DNA of 64,000 nucleotides from Plutella xylostella (taxonomy: Eukaryota > Arthropoda > Insecta > Lepidoptera > Plutellidae): the NCBI RefSeq assembly GCF_932276165.1, contig NC_064008.1, positions 5,647,001 through 5,711,000 of the forward strand. Reading direction: 5' to 3'. Shown one piece after another: positions 43,414-55,400 of the stretch. Under the pieces are notes generated by a model. That model saw only the letters and a program-made list of their open reading frames with translations. It was not told the origin of the DNA and did no database searches. Numbering within the stretch: the stretch's first letter is position 1; each line of letters starts with the position of its first letter. Both the position numbers and the translations under genes were made by a program.

Positions 43414-46400
43414 CTAATAAACAATACCAGTAATAAAACACTGCAGCGTAACATTTTCCTCAGTATGCAAACTCAGTATCAACAGTTTCTTATGCACAAT
43501 ACTACACAGAGTGCGATTGTGTGAGATCTGTTCTGAACTCAGAAACATGGACAGTTTCTTAGCGTCTACTCTGCAGTAGCAGGTGGTGGATATGTCTTCG
43601 TTTGTCTGAGATTCTGATTCAGAGTCGGAGTGGTCGATTGGCCCTGTAAGTGGGGAAAGTAAGTTTATAAAAGTGTTTGTTTTTAAATTAATTCTAGACA
43701 TATTTACAAGTAAACTTTTAATATTATAAGTTGGGCAGAATAATGAAAAGACAATCATGGTTGTGAAGAGTACTATTGGTTTAGGGACGAATTTCCGAAA
43801 AGTTTATAAGTTTTTAAATGGTCGAAGGTATTTTTGTACAGTTCCCCAAAATTGATAATGCGCATAGAAATCTTCGTCATTTTTCGGCAACGGTCGTTTT
43901 TCCCGAGCGTTAGAAAACTATATGTGTTTAGAGTGGTTAAGTGCATTTTCTTCATGCAATTTTAGTAGAATTATGTATTTGGTGCTAAAAGAGATATTGA
44001 TTTATCAGTAACGAAATATGATTCGATACTTCATAATAATCATGTCATAATATTAAAATTTACTTCGAAAATGTTACAGTACTTTTCATGTGTCTTACTG
44101 AAGCTGATGTAAAGATGGATGAAAGAAGGTTTGAATAGCACAAGGTTTATATATTATTATAAAAAGAAAAATGGATTTCAAACAAAGGTTTACATTAAAA
44201 TTTTAAAATCTCAGTTCAAAAGTATTTACAGCACTGATCATTTCACATTAATATTACAATTACAAACTTGGTCTTTTGGGTGTGGCTTTATTTACAAAGT
44301 GAAGTCTATCAGATATTTTATTGTTTAATTTGTTTCATAATAAGGCGTCATCAACAATAATTTTATTAAAGTGGAAATTAAAATCACATTTGAAAACAAA
44401 ACCAAGAACGATGTGTAATAACAGCTCTATACATATAATCCACAGAACTGACTGACAAGAACTGAAGGACCTTTGACTGATTGGTGACAGCCGCCGACAG
44501 CCCGAATTGTTTTCGATTATGTACACATGATATTGACTCCTATTTCTTTCAATCAAGGTGCAAAATCCAAGTACATTGTTTAAGGCTCTTACGATTCAAT
44601 GATTCGGGTTTTTCCGGAAATACGACAGTTTGCGAAGATTTGCATGCGCATTATTAATATGGGAGAACTGTACGTATGTTTAGTTTGGATTCGGATGGAC
44701 ATGTTCAACATGTCCCTCCATTTACGATACGTATTTATTCACATAACAATGTAGCTTTACAATAGGTAACCCAACTTGAATTTATTTTGGAATGAAGCTA
44801 CAAATGATAATCACTCTTCCAAGCTCTCACTCCTTACCCTCAAAAGCCTCCACCCTTAGGCCTTTAAACCTTGTAGCCACAGTGGCCATGTCTGTCCTGA
44901 TCTGCAACGCCAGCCGCCCCGCCGCCGCCGCGCGCACCGTCACCTCTGACGCCATACTCTTCATGCGCTCTATGGTCGTGCGGACCTGTTTGAGGGTTGG
45001 TAGCTCTATGGTTATCTGGAATGGGTTAAATGGTTGAATAGTAGTAGGTTTATGGTTGAATAGGTGTTTGTAGTAAATTAATTAAAATTAATCTAATAAG
45101 AAGGGTAGAATAGAGGTTAAGGGTCAAAGACTTTCGGCATCGGCAGGGATCAGGTTTTCTGGTCTTAAATAACATAATATATTAACTTCATGGCAATAAA
45201 GTAGATTCTATGATAATATGGATGTAGTAACAAAAATACCGCTTCAGCATGAATCATGAAAATTTCTACTTTATTGCATGAAGCTAATGTATGTAATGAT
45301 ATTTCTCAATTAAAAACCTAATGCCTGGCATTTAAGGAATCATACCGCGATAAACGCACCCTGGGGACCTGGACAATCTGACAAATCTGATGAACTGGTG
45401 CTAATCTGACTAGACAATCCTTTCAGGCTTTCACCACAGTGACCAACCCAAGTCTAGCTCTTGTGTTTGTCACTGACATGACAAGAAGTACATTTATGAT
45501 ACAATTACCATCATCATCATCAGCCAATAAACAGTACTGGCTGGATGAGAAAATTTAAGGGCAGATTACAATAGCACTCCTTGATAGAGGCTACCCTGAT
45601 ATCCAGTGGACTTCAATTGGCAAAAAATTATGAAGAGCTTAAGAAACTTACATCGGGTTTGGGTATTGTAGGTTCATGGAAGTCGGACCACATTTTCCTC
45701 GGTATCACCGCTACGGGTATGTCATGTGTCACATGCCTGGTTTGCATAGATGTGGACGAGGGCTGAAAGGTAAGGTTTTCTTTATACTAATATTGTTTCA
45801 GAAGAATTACCTATGTATTTCTCATTTACTATTTGTGGTGACTAATAAAGTCATAGTCTATTTCATAGGAACTAAACTCAAAAATGTATTAAGTTACTAT
45901 ATGGGCCAAATAAGTTCAAAACTTATCAACATGTATAACTCACCACTTCTATTTCTAAAGTAAGGCATGGGCATTGTTTCTTTGTTAACTTCAGTTTCAA
46001 TGACTTGGCTGACTTCAGTGTTGTTAGGGATCTTGCAAGACTGGCTGAAACAAGTAATGCTTGGTTAGAGTTAGTTGTCCTTGGCCTTATCATCACCCAT
46101 CCATTACCGGCAACCTTTCTAAGTATTACTGTACTTTCTCCAAGTCCTTAGTGTCATATTAACTGAACTTTATATATTTCCAGTGCATTGTGAAAAGTCT
46201 GTGCCACTATTATGACAGGTAAATCTTTTTACCAGGGTGAAAACTGCTAAAATTATAATTAACAGTCATGATTACTGATGCAATTTACAACACATCATCC
46301 AGTTGAGCCACTCTCGCTAACAAAACTTCAATGCAACTGGTCTTTTCAAACATTTTTTTTAGTGGAACCGAAAGCCAGATTTCTGCGCTTCAATTCTATT

Positions 46401-46778
46401 TCAACAACTCTAGTGTAAGAACTGTGGCCTTAACTTCTGACTTACCTGAACTAATACCTAAGTAAATATCCTTGTGCTCTTCATCGAGACCCACCATCTG
46501 GTACTCAGAAAAGAACATGGCTTGTGGAATCTCACACCAAAGTATTGGAGGTGCGGGACCTGAGTTCTCATCACTCACTATAAAGTACAGTTGATCGCTA
46601 GACAACCTTAGCACGCACTCCTTGCATAGCTTCGAGATTGTAGACACGATGTCTGAAAGTAGAACATGTGTTTTGTTTATATTATGGATAAAATAAGGTA
46701 TTAAAACTGTAAGGGACAGTATTTACTTGTAAATTCTCTCATAGGTCCCGCGTCGATCATAACCGCGCGAAACTTCAT
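43414..46778 (-). CDS. Hus1: Checkpoint protein HUS1 (9-1-1 clamp subunit)
   Basis: Six minus-strand exons join in phase with GT-AG introns: 46778-46727, 46652-46446, 46044-45944, 45762-45652, 45015-44838, 43643-43414 (879 nt, 292 aa; human HUS1 is 280). The start MKFRAVMIDAGPMREF, the block CVLRLSSDQLYFIVSD, WCEIPQ, SLKLKLTKKQCPCLTLEIE, THDIPVAVIPRKMW and the C-terminal LCSIVHKKLLILSLHTEENV align in order with HUS1 along its whole length. HUS1 forms a PCNA-like ring with RAD9 and RAD1 that is loaded at damaged DNA and activates ATR signalling in the nucleus. Exon 5 has a short Ala run (VRAAAAGRLAL). An acidic linker SDSESESQTNED precedes the last strand region. It converges on Nup62. Confidence 0.95.
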
Positions 46779-47074
46779 TGTGATCTTGAAGTTAGTATAC
46801 AATGCTAATGATAACACAAATCAAAAAATATTAATTTAAATAGAGTCTAAGCATTGCAATTTGCAAGTTTATTTGTATTGAATGAGGCGAGGCGGGAAAT
46901 CAAACATAAACATATTCATTCATATCATAATCATACATACGTCAAACTGAAGTGTCATGCATGCAAAAGTCAAAACCATAGCCTATAATAATAATACTTT
47001 TTTAAAAGTATTGCTCTGTTCAAAATACTTATAAAGTGTCGTGCACTGCGAAAAAATGGTGAGGGTGAAAATTT
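46779..47074 (-). promoter_or_regulatory. Upstream region of Hus1
   Basis: AT-rich; TACGTCAAACTGAAGTGTCA and AAAAGTCAAAAC motifs at about 46939-46975 resemble the TGTCA/TGACA motifs upstream of the other two genes. No TATA box placed. Inferred only from position. Confidence 0.25.
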
Positions 47075-47077
47075 TTA

Positions 47078-47515
47078 GGGGCCGTCCATTAATCACGTGA
47101 GGCTCAAAGGGGGGGGGGAGGGGGTACGGAAAACCTCACGAAACATCACGAGGGGGGAGGGGGGGGGTCTCGTTAGACATCACGTGTATTATTTTTTTGT
47201 CAAAAAGCGCTAGGTATTTCTGAACCGATATTTTTAACGGCGCAAACAAAAATACGATTTGTAGTATGACCTTGATTGACTCGCCCACCGTTGCTAAGCA
47301 ACGTCTCCCCGCGTGCCGCGGTTAATAAATAAATGTTTTTCAATTCAAAACGCAATTTTCGTTATATTTTTTCTAGTCAAAAATAGCCTTTACGTAGACT
47401 TCCAAAAAATACACGTGATTCAGGGGGGGGAGGGGGTGTTGGTCCCAAACCTCACCAAATATCACCAGGGGGGAGGGGGGGTCAGAACAACCTCACGTGA
47501 TTAATGGACGGCCCC
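47078..47515. mobile_element. G-rich MITE with TTA target duplication (Harbinger-like)
   Basis: GGGGCCGTCCATTAATCACGTGAGG at the left is perfectly mirrored at the right (shown as GGGGCCGTCCATTAATCACG), flanked by TTA on both sides (47075-47077, 47516-47518), a PIF/Harbinger-type duplication. Two direct G-rich subterminal blocks (47111-47169, 47419-47480) have several runs of 5-10 G. Confidence 0.72.
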
Positions 47516-47552
47516 TTATTACAAATTGTACGAAATAGCAAATAATATATAC

Positions 47553-47650
47553 AGGTTTTAGCGAAAAGGGGGTGACTCAGTGGGTCATTCTGAACAACTT
47601 TTGTACCAACTGTTCTAGTCACGTGACCAACAAAGTTTCGAAACACAGGT
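47553..47650. mobile_element. MITE fragment, CAGGGTGTTGCAAAA family
   Basis: ACAGGTTTTAGCGAAAAGGG and CTAGTCACGTGACCAACAAA match internal landmarks of the 5163 and 22140 copies. Confidence 0.4.
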
Positions 47651-47958
47651 TAACACCTAGTTTAGCAGCAGATGCTACTTACTTGCCATTGTTGTACACA
47701 TGTTGTTCATAAAATATTAGTTAATGAGGTAAGTTTTAAGAAATGTATCTTTTTGGAAATAAATAAATTAAAATTAAATTAATTCTATGGAAAAGGTTTA
47801 AGTATTTTTGTGAATTTTCAAAAGTCATAGAACAAAAGTTGATCAAAATTACCCCTGATTCACTTCTTTTCGGCTTAGTAAACTGCAACGCAACGCGACA
47901 GACTTGGGCCTGAGAGAATATTTTACTTCGCCGCTCCACTCCGCTCCGCTTATACAAG

Positions 47959-48039
47959 ATGACTTCATATTCAAAAAGAACTGCATTTTTTTTTAGATGG
48001 CGGCAAAAAAAAATGCAGTGCTGTTTAGTATGAAGTCAT
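47959..48039. repeat. Short inverted repeat
   Basis: ATGACTTCATA and a T-run ending CTGCATTTTTTTTT (47959-47994) pair with AAAAAAAAATGCAG..TATGAAGTCAT (48005-48039). Hairpin of about 35 bp with several mismatches; could be a small MITE. Confidence 0.5.
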
Positions 48040-48239
48040 CTATAATCTATGGTTGTTTTTCTATGGTTGAAAACCTCCCATTTACAAGTTCAGAATGTTT
48101 ATTTTTCAAGCGTCGTCGCTGTAGCGAACGCATGAGGGCAGATAAGTATAGAATTTCCTATGTGGAAATAAGATGTGAGCTGACACAAAATCTGTGTTCT
48201 GAGGGTTTGACAGTTTAGTACAACCCAGACAACGCCATC

Positions 48240-49400
48240 TGTTTCTCCAAAAATGTAAGTAATCTTTTTTTTAACAAACGCCTCGTTGCCGCGTTTCTTT
48301 CTTCTATTACATTTAAATTCTATTACTTTTTAAAAGTTCTCTTCCATATTAAAGTCTTTCAAATAATCTTGATGCTCTACTGCGAAGAAAGAGACGCGCC
48401 GCTCAACACAGTGGAGTGCGTTTAGTAGAGTAGCCACCAGTTGTGCGATTGACCTTATAGATAGTTACGTAAATGTCTCCGGTTCTGTGTTTTGTGATAA
48501 TATAGTGACATACAAATATAATACTTCGTCCTTAATATAATACTTATATAATAGGTAGAATATGTATTCAGAATAAAAATAATCAGAAAACAAGATTTGT
48601 GGGTAGAGAAAAGTATACCTAGGTAGGAACAAGGTAACTAACTATTATATACCTATCTGATCCACCATAGAAAAAAACATGAAGTAGGTACATCCGACGT
48701 ACCTACCTCAGAATTATATGTATAATAAAATAAATAAACCATTCATATCCTCAACAAATACCAGTAATGCTACCGCAGATAGCTTACACTTAGGTACTTA
48801 TTCGTATTTGCGTCGAGAAAACTTCCATTGGCTATATTTGCCAAATAGGAAACTTGTTTGTGGAACAAACCTATTTGTATTGGCTCAAAATACTCGAATC
48901 CAGTGCCGACGCCGAACAATTGATTGACATTCGAACTGTTGAACATGAAAGTTTCACTAGCGCCATATTTATGTAACAAAACTATAGGCGGTTTTTGACT
49001 ATGGTTGAAAATTCTTAATTATTTTAACCTTATAGTTTTCATTTAAATCGGAATTAAATATTAGAGGTGTAGTATGACATTATATAGTTATTTTTAACAC
49101 TGGCAACTTTCTTGCCATAGAGTCGAAAGTTTACCTAACATGTTTCAAGATGGCGTAACCGTCGCAACGTTCTATTTACAAATCACAGTCTGTTTCTATC
49201 TCTTTCTTACCTAAAGAATCCAACTGTAGAGAGACTGAAATAGACTATCCACCATTTTGAGTTTAACGAATACTAACGAATTGTGGTGATTGAAGTTGAA
49301 AGTTTTTATTTATTTTACTTGAATTAATGTGCAATTTAGATTAATATTATCATACACCACATTTTATAAATTATTTACAATTTCAATTTCTTATTTTAAC
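48240..49400. other. Stretch with no recognised gene
   Basis: AT-rich; no splice-bounded coding exon or repeat termini could be supported. Confidence 0.45.
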
Positions 49401-49421
49401 ACGGGTATCTAATACAAATAC

Positions 49422-52400
49422 ATGGCGCAGCATGATGAAAGTTCGAGGTATGTGATCGATAATGTCATCAGTATGGATATTTCTAACCACAAAAGTCATA
49501 ACATTTCGAGTTTCTTCTGTTCAATCACACATTCAATTGTTTATTTTTACACTGTAACACCCGTATTTAGATAAATGCAACACTATTTCTCTCTAATTAG
49601 GTCAGACGGGCTATTTCAGAAGGTGATTTTCAATGTTGTCCACCGTTAGTTGCCGTTTTGCTTCGAATTCGATCTTCAAAAATATAACGGACTTTGAGTC
49701 TTACAACAAAATCTTGTGGGTGTTTGAAGAAAAACATTAAAATGTCATTGTTTTCTTTAGAGATACCCTTTGTATTGTTGTAATTTTCACGTTTTTACGT
49801 CGTATTTAGTTCAATGCCGTCCGTGCGAGATTATGCAATGGAGTTGTAGGAAGCGTTGCGTTTTTTGTACCTATTGTACTGATAATGTTCACTTGATAGC
49901 TTGATACCGAATAGAACGAAACAACTTGAAAGACGAACAAGTGGCACAGTTTAGTCTCAGTTATGTTTATTCTCAAAATGTTCTTATTTGAATCAATCGC
50001 TAATACCTAATGGCATGAAATTACTACAACTTCGGTCAACCTCTCCGACACGGTCCGATATATTATGATTATGACGTCATACGAGATTATTACGTACCTA
50101 TACCTATGGTGTATTTAGTTGTGATTTCCTGATTTAGTACTTTTCAACGGATTCAACTATCTATTCTATGGTAAATACCTAGTGTGATCCCTATTCCTGG
50201 ATAGGGATAAGGATTACCTAGGTAAGTATACCGAGGTATGATTGATGAGTGGCATTAGGTCGCGGATTCGTGGGCTATGTTGTAGGTACATACCTCGTAC
50301 ATGTACATTGTACAGGTAGGCATCCACTCATTAGGTACCTATTCGGTAGATGTAGATGTACTTACGTGTACATTCTGGTGCAAAGAAACCTGACCCTCTT
50401 CTTAGCTAGCATTGACATCGACAATCTGAGAGGAGTTAGGTAGTTTCATTGCCCCAGATTGCTTAGTTACCGACTTTTGCAACACCCTGTATAGGTTGCT
50501 AACTTGCTATACATACCTAGCTACTTAAGCTTAACCCATTGAGTGCCGAAGGTACCTAATGTCACTAGGTACCACATGGTACGTAGTACGTACTACGCAA
50601 TATTGCGTAGTCGGCATTCAATGTGTTAAAAGTCTACTGAAGTGACGGAGGATTATGTCTGCCGAAGAACCGATAAGTACAGGTATATGAGTCATCGAGT
50701 AGGGACTAGGAACAATCACACTTAGCGTGGGACACCCTGCAGCTAACTGTAACTGAAGGGCTAGTATACGGGCCGCATTTAAGACGTGACAAAAGTTGGG
50801 CGATGTGATGTGAGTGAGCGCGATGCAAAACTTGTGTCACGTTATTGCGCCCCGTGCTACTAGCCCTGGATTGAGATCCTTTACACACATATACGGTAGT
50901 ATTTCTGTTTTGCTGATATAGAGGCCTGTGTTCAGAAGTGAATGATTGCCGATTGTAGTATGATGATACCTACCTACCACTGCAGAAGCAGCTTCTTCTG
51001 CCTTAGAAGTTAGAAGTAAAAGAAAAGTAACAGATTTTGATGAGCTGAGATTAAAATGTAGGTATAATATGGTGGGGTAGAAATTAGTAATTATAGTAAT
51101 TAAGAAAAACGATTAAATGACCTGATAATTTATATCAGTTAATAACTCACCCATGTCTCATAGTGTTAACGTGTAAATATGGAGAGTAATAAAGTGATAA
51201 TAAACGAATTCTTGACATTTGTCCAGAACAAAATTGATAAATTAGATGAGTTAAGCGTGGTACAAATATGTGCTACCAACTTTAACGATAGTGAAGTTGA
51301 GCATGGTAAATCAGTGCTGTATGAAAACATATCTGACAGTGGAAGGTGTATACTTCGAAAAGGAGATGATAAAACAAAGAAAAACATAAAGGATGTCATA
51401 AAACTATTTAAGGACACGCATCCGGATCGGCAGCCCATTTTTGTGGCTCAGGATCTAAATAAACTTCCCCCCGTGACATTCGATTACATCGATGTAACCC
51501 GCCTGTTGAAGGACCTTGTGACCATGAAAACTGAATTGCAGAATCTACGAAACGACTGTGTCTCAAAATCTGAGATCAAAGGTTTTGAGGACAAAGTTTG
51601 CGGTGATCTACGTAATTTAGAATCATCGATAAAGAAATTGGATACGCAAAAATACCCCGCAACTACACCGTCAGTTCAAAGGAGAAGTCCTAGACGTCGA
51701 ACTAATAATGAAAATATGAACGTAACGCCATCCTCTAACAAGATACCTAACGAATCTAACGATGTAGGTAGCGCGGTGGATCTTCCTACTAGTCAGTCGA
51801 GCCCGCGACACACGGAACCGGTTCGCGTGCCGACGTACAGAGACATCGCTGTGCGGCCGGCAGTACCTACACGGCCGCCCGCCGTGCCGCTGCAGGCAAA
51901 CTCCACCCGTCCTGTGAGGGCCGATAAGCATGATGATAGCTTCACTCTCGTCGAGCGTAAGAAACGTAAGCGCAACACTAATATGAGTGGGACTGCGCAG
52001 AAGCCGAGTAAGTTACAAGTGGCCCAGTTGCCGGTAACTATCTATGTTTCGCGACTTATGAAAACAACGACCGTGGATGATATTAAAGACCATATTCAGG
52101 AAATGAATGAAGAATGCATCGACGTTGAACTGTTAACACAATCACGAGAAATGTGTTTCAATTCATTTAAAGTGTTAATATCACAATGCAAAATAGGTAC
52201 TTTCCTAAGTAGTGACTTCTGGCCGTCTGGAGTTAAATTCAGGCGGTACCGTGACAGTAAAGTACCTACTCGAAAATAAGCAGTAATATGAATACTTTAA
52301 TATGGATAGTACAACTAACAAAATCAACTTGTTATCTTACAATTGTAAAAATATCAAAAGATCCGTAGAACATGTCCGTACCCTGTGTCGTGACTTTGAT

Positions 52401-55400
52401 ATTTTGGCATTACAGGAAACGTGGTTACTCCCGCACGATCTAAATTTTGTAAACGAAATTGATGATAACTTCAACTGTGTGGCTAAATCATCCGTTGATA
52501 CTTCAGTGGGTGTTTTGAGAGGGAGACCATTTGGTGGACTCGCTTTACTATGGCGAAAAACCAAATTTACAAACGTCTCATTAATTGAATGTGATACCGA
52601 CCGTATCTTAGGTATTAAAATTAGTAATGGCTCTAACTCCTTCTTAGTTTTCTCGATCTACATGCCCACTGATAGTATTGATAACCTGCCAGAATTCACA
52701 AGTTGCCTGGCGCATATTACTGCTAGTATTGATAATTACGAAATACCAAATGTATATATTTTAGGTGATTTTAACTCTCACCCCGGCACCTTATTTTGCA
52801 ACGAAATGTTTAGTTTTTGCAATGACCAACTGTGGACTTGTGCAGATACAGAGTTATTAGGTTTAAGTTCAAACACATACACCTTCATAAGTGAGGCGCA
52901 CGGCACGCGCAGGTGGTTGGACCACTGCCTGACGACGGCAGCGGCCTGGAGTACCGTCGTCTCGGCGAGGGTATTGTACGACGTGGGGTGGTCTGACCAT
53001 CTTCCGCTTGCTATAGAGTGTTCGTTTCCTTGTGAATTAGTCAAACCAATGTGTTCTAGTCAGAAATCTAGTTTACCTAAAAGTATTATTTGGGGTGAGA
53101 GAGATAAGGAGCAATGTAGCCTATATTTTAAACATTGTAATGAGAAGTTGAACGGTGTAAAAGATGACGTAAGCTGTGGCGAATGTATGAATGACTGTTG
53201 TATGAATGTGAGTAATCATTATTTATATATTGACGATGTGTATGCTGATATTATAACTGTACTACAGGAGGGCTCCATAATTAGTGCAGGTGTGCGTCTT
53301 GTTGAACAGAGAAGTAGAAAGAAAAAGGTGCTAGGTTGGAACTATCATGTGCGAGGTAGTCACCAGCTGGCACGATTGCATTTCCAGTGCTGGGTGGCTG
53401 CAGGTAAACCTAGTGCAGGAATCATGTTCGAAAATATGAAGTCGAGTAGGACACACTTCAAAAACACTCTAAAATGGTGCCAGAAAAACGAAGAGACCAT
53501 AAAATGTAATATTATAGCGGTACATAGGAAAAACAAGAATTTTGTTAAGTTTTGGAACTCCACTCGAAAACTTAGCTACAAGCAAGGTCTACCGGCTTCG
53601 GTAGAAGGGCTGCAGGATCCTGGCGAGATCGCCGATATGTTTGCTGGCAGGTTCAAGGTCGCCCCGCGGGCGGCTTCCGCGGAGGGCGCGGGCGGCGCGC
53701 CGGCGGGGGCGCGGCCGGCGGAGGAGCGGCTGCAGTTCACTGCGCGGGACGTGGCGCGCGCCCTCGCCGGCATGAAGCGAGGCAAGTCGCCCGGCCTAGA
53801 CGGACTTAGCGTGGAGCACCTGTTGTATGCTGGTGAGAAGATATGCACAAAGCTATGCAACCTGTATAATATGTGTATTAGGTACAGCTACCTTCCTAGT
53901 GCGCTAATGAAGACTGTCGTTGTGCCGGTGGCAAAAAACAAGACCGGTGACCTTGGATCTGCTGGTAACTATCGTCCTATCTCGTTAGGAACCATTTTGG
54001 GTAAGGTGTTGGAGCGTCTGCTGCAGCCCGAACTGGTGGGAAAGTTAGATATTTCGGATGCTCAGTTTGGTTTCCGCCCCGGTCTTTCAACGGACTCGGC
54101 TATACTGAGTTTAAAACACACCGTGAAATATTATACCGATCGATCTACCTCAGTATATGCCTGTTTCTTGGATCTGAGCAAGGCATTTGATCTAGTGAAT
54201 TATAATATTCTCTGGAACAAATTGTCGAGCTCAGATGTTCCGAATGATGTGATAAGTCTGTTGAGGTACTGGTACGGAAACCAAACTAACTGCGTGAGGT
54301 GGGGCGACGCGACATCTAACGAGTACAGGTTAGATTGCGGAGTTCGTCAGGGTGGGCTCACCTCGCCGGACCTCTTCAATCTGTACATCGACGACCTGAT
54401 TCGGGGTCTGCGGAGCACCAATGTCGGCTGTCATATTGGGGGCGTTTGTGTAAACAATCTCAGTTATGCGGACGACATGGTGCTCCTCAGCCCCTCGATC
54501 AGGGGTCTGCAGAAACTACTTTCGGTCTGTGAGCATTATGCAAATGCGCATGGACTGAAGTACAACGTGTCGAAGACCGAAATGCTGGTGTTCAGAGCGG
54601 GGAGGGGTCCGGAGAGGGTGCCCGAAGTCGTTCTGGATGGGGCACCGGTTCGGGTTGTGCAGCAGTTCAGATATCTCGGCCATATACTGACAAGTGACCT
54701 CAGGGATGACACTGACATAGAGCGTGAAAGACGGGCACTCTCGATCAGATGTAACATGCTTGCCCGCAGATTCCACAGATGCAGTGAGCAAGTTAAAATA
54801 ACTTTATTTAGGGCATACTGCCAGAACATCTACACTGGGCATCTGTGGATCAACTACACCCGGAAGGCGATGAGCACCATGAGGGTGCAGTATAATGACG
54901 CATACCGCACCCTCATGAGGCGGCCGCGGTACTGTAGCGCGTCGGGCATGTTCTCTGAGGCGGGAGTGCCTGACTTCTTCGCAGTCCTGAGGTCACGTAT
55001 AGCGACATTCTGGTCGGGGCTGCGCAGCACTGGGAATGCAATACTGAAAGTGGTAAGTGAGGATTTTAGAAATCCATTCTACAGACACTGGCTCTCTGTT
55101 CATCAAGACGCAAATCGAAAATAAAAATGACCTTACCTATGTAATAGGTATGTAACTGATAATAATTGTAATACTACAATTTAATTTATATGTGTAAGTA
55201 TGTTTGTGTTTTATATAATGTGTAATATGGGTGCCTGCCTGAAATAAATGACTATTTATTTTATTTTTATTTTATTTTAAAACTACCCTCCAATAATTAA
55301 TCAAACCGGATGCGAAAATAAATAAGCTGCTAAACTATCTTCTCGCAAATTAAATAGGAATTTCCTACTGCCAGATAATTTTCCACTTCCATCTTCATTC

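Larger units (their letters stand above)
51060..55280 (+). mobile_element. Full-length-looking two-ORF LINE
   Basis: ORF1 and ORF2 are both open and 22 bp apart, with a short 3' UTR, an AAATAAA signal and a low-complexity tail. The 5' end and target duplication could not be placed. This is the least damaged autonomous element in the window. Confidence 0.7.

Noticed and set aside
53576..53860. 94-codon minus-strand frame rich in Ala/Ser/Arg
   Set aside because: Antisense of the GC-rich LINE linker; open because of composition.
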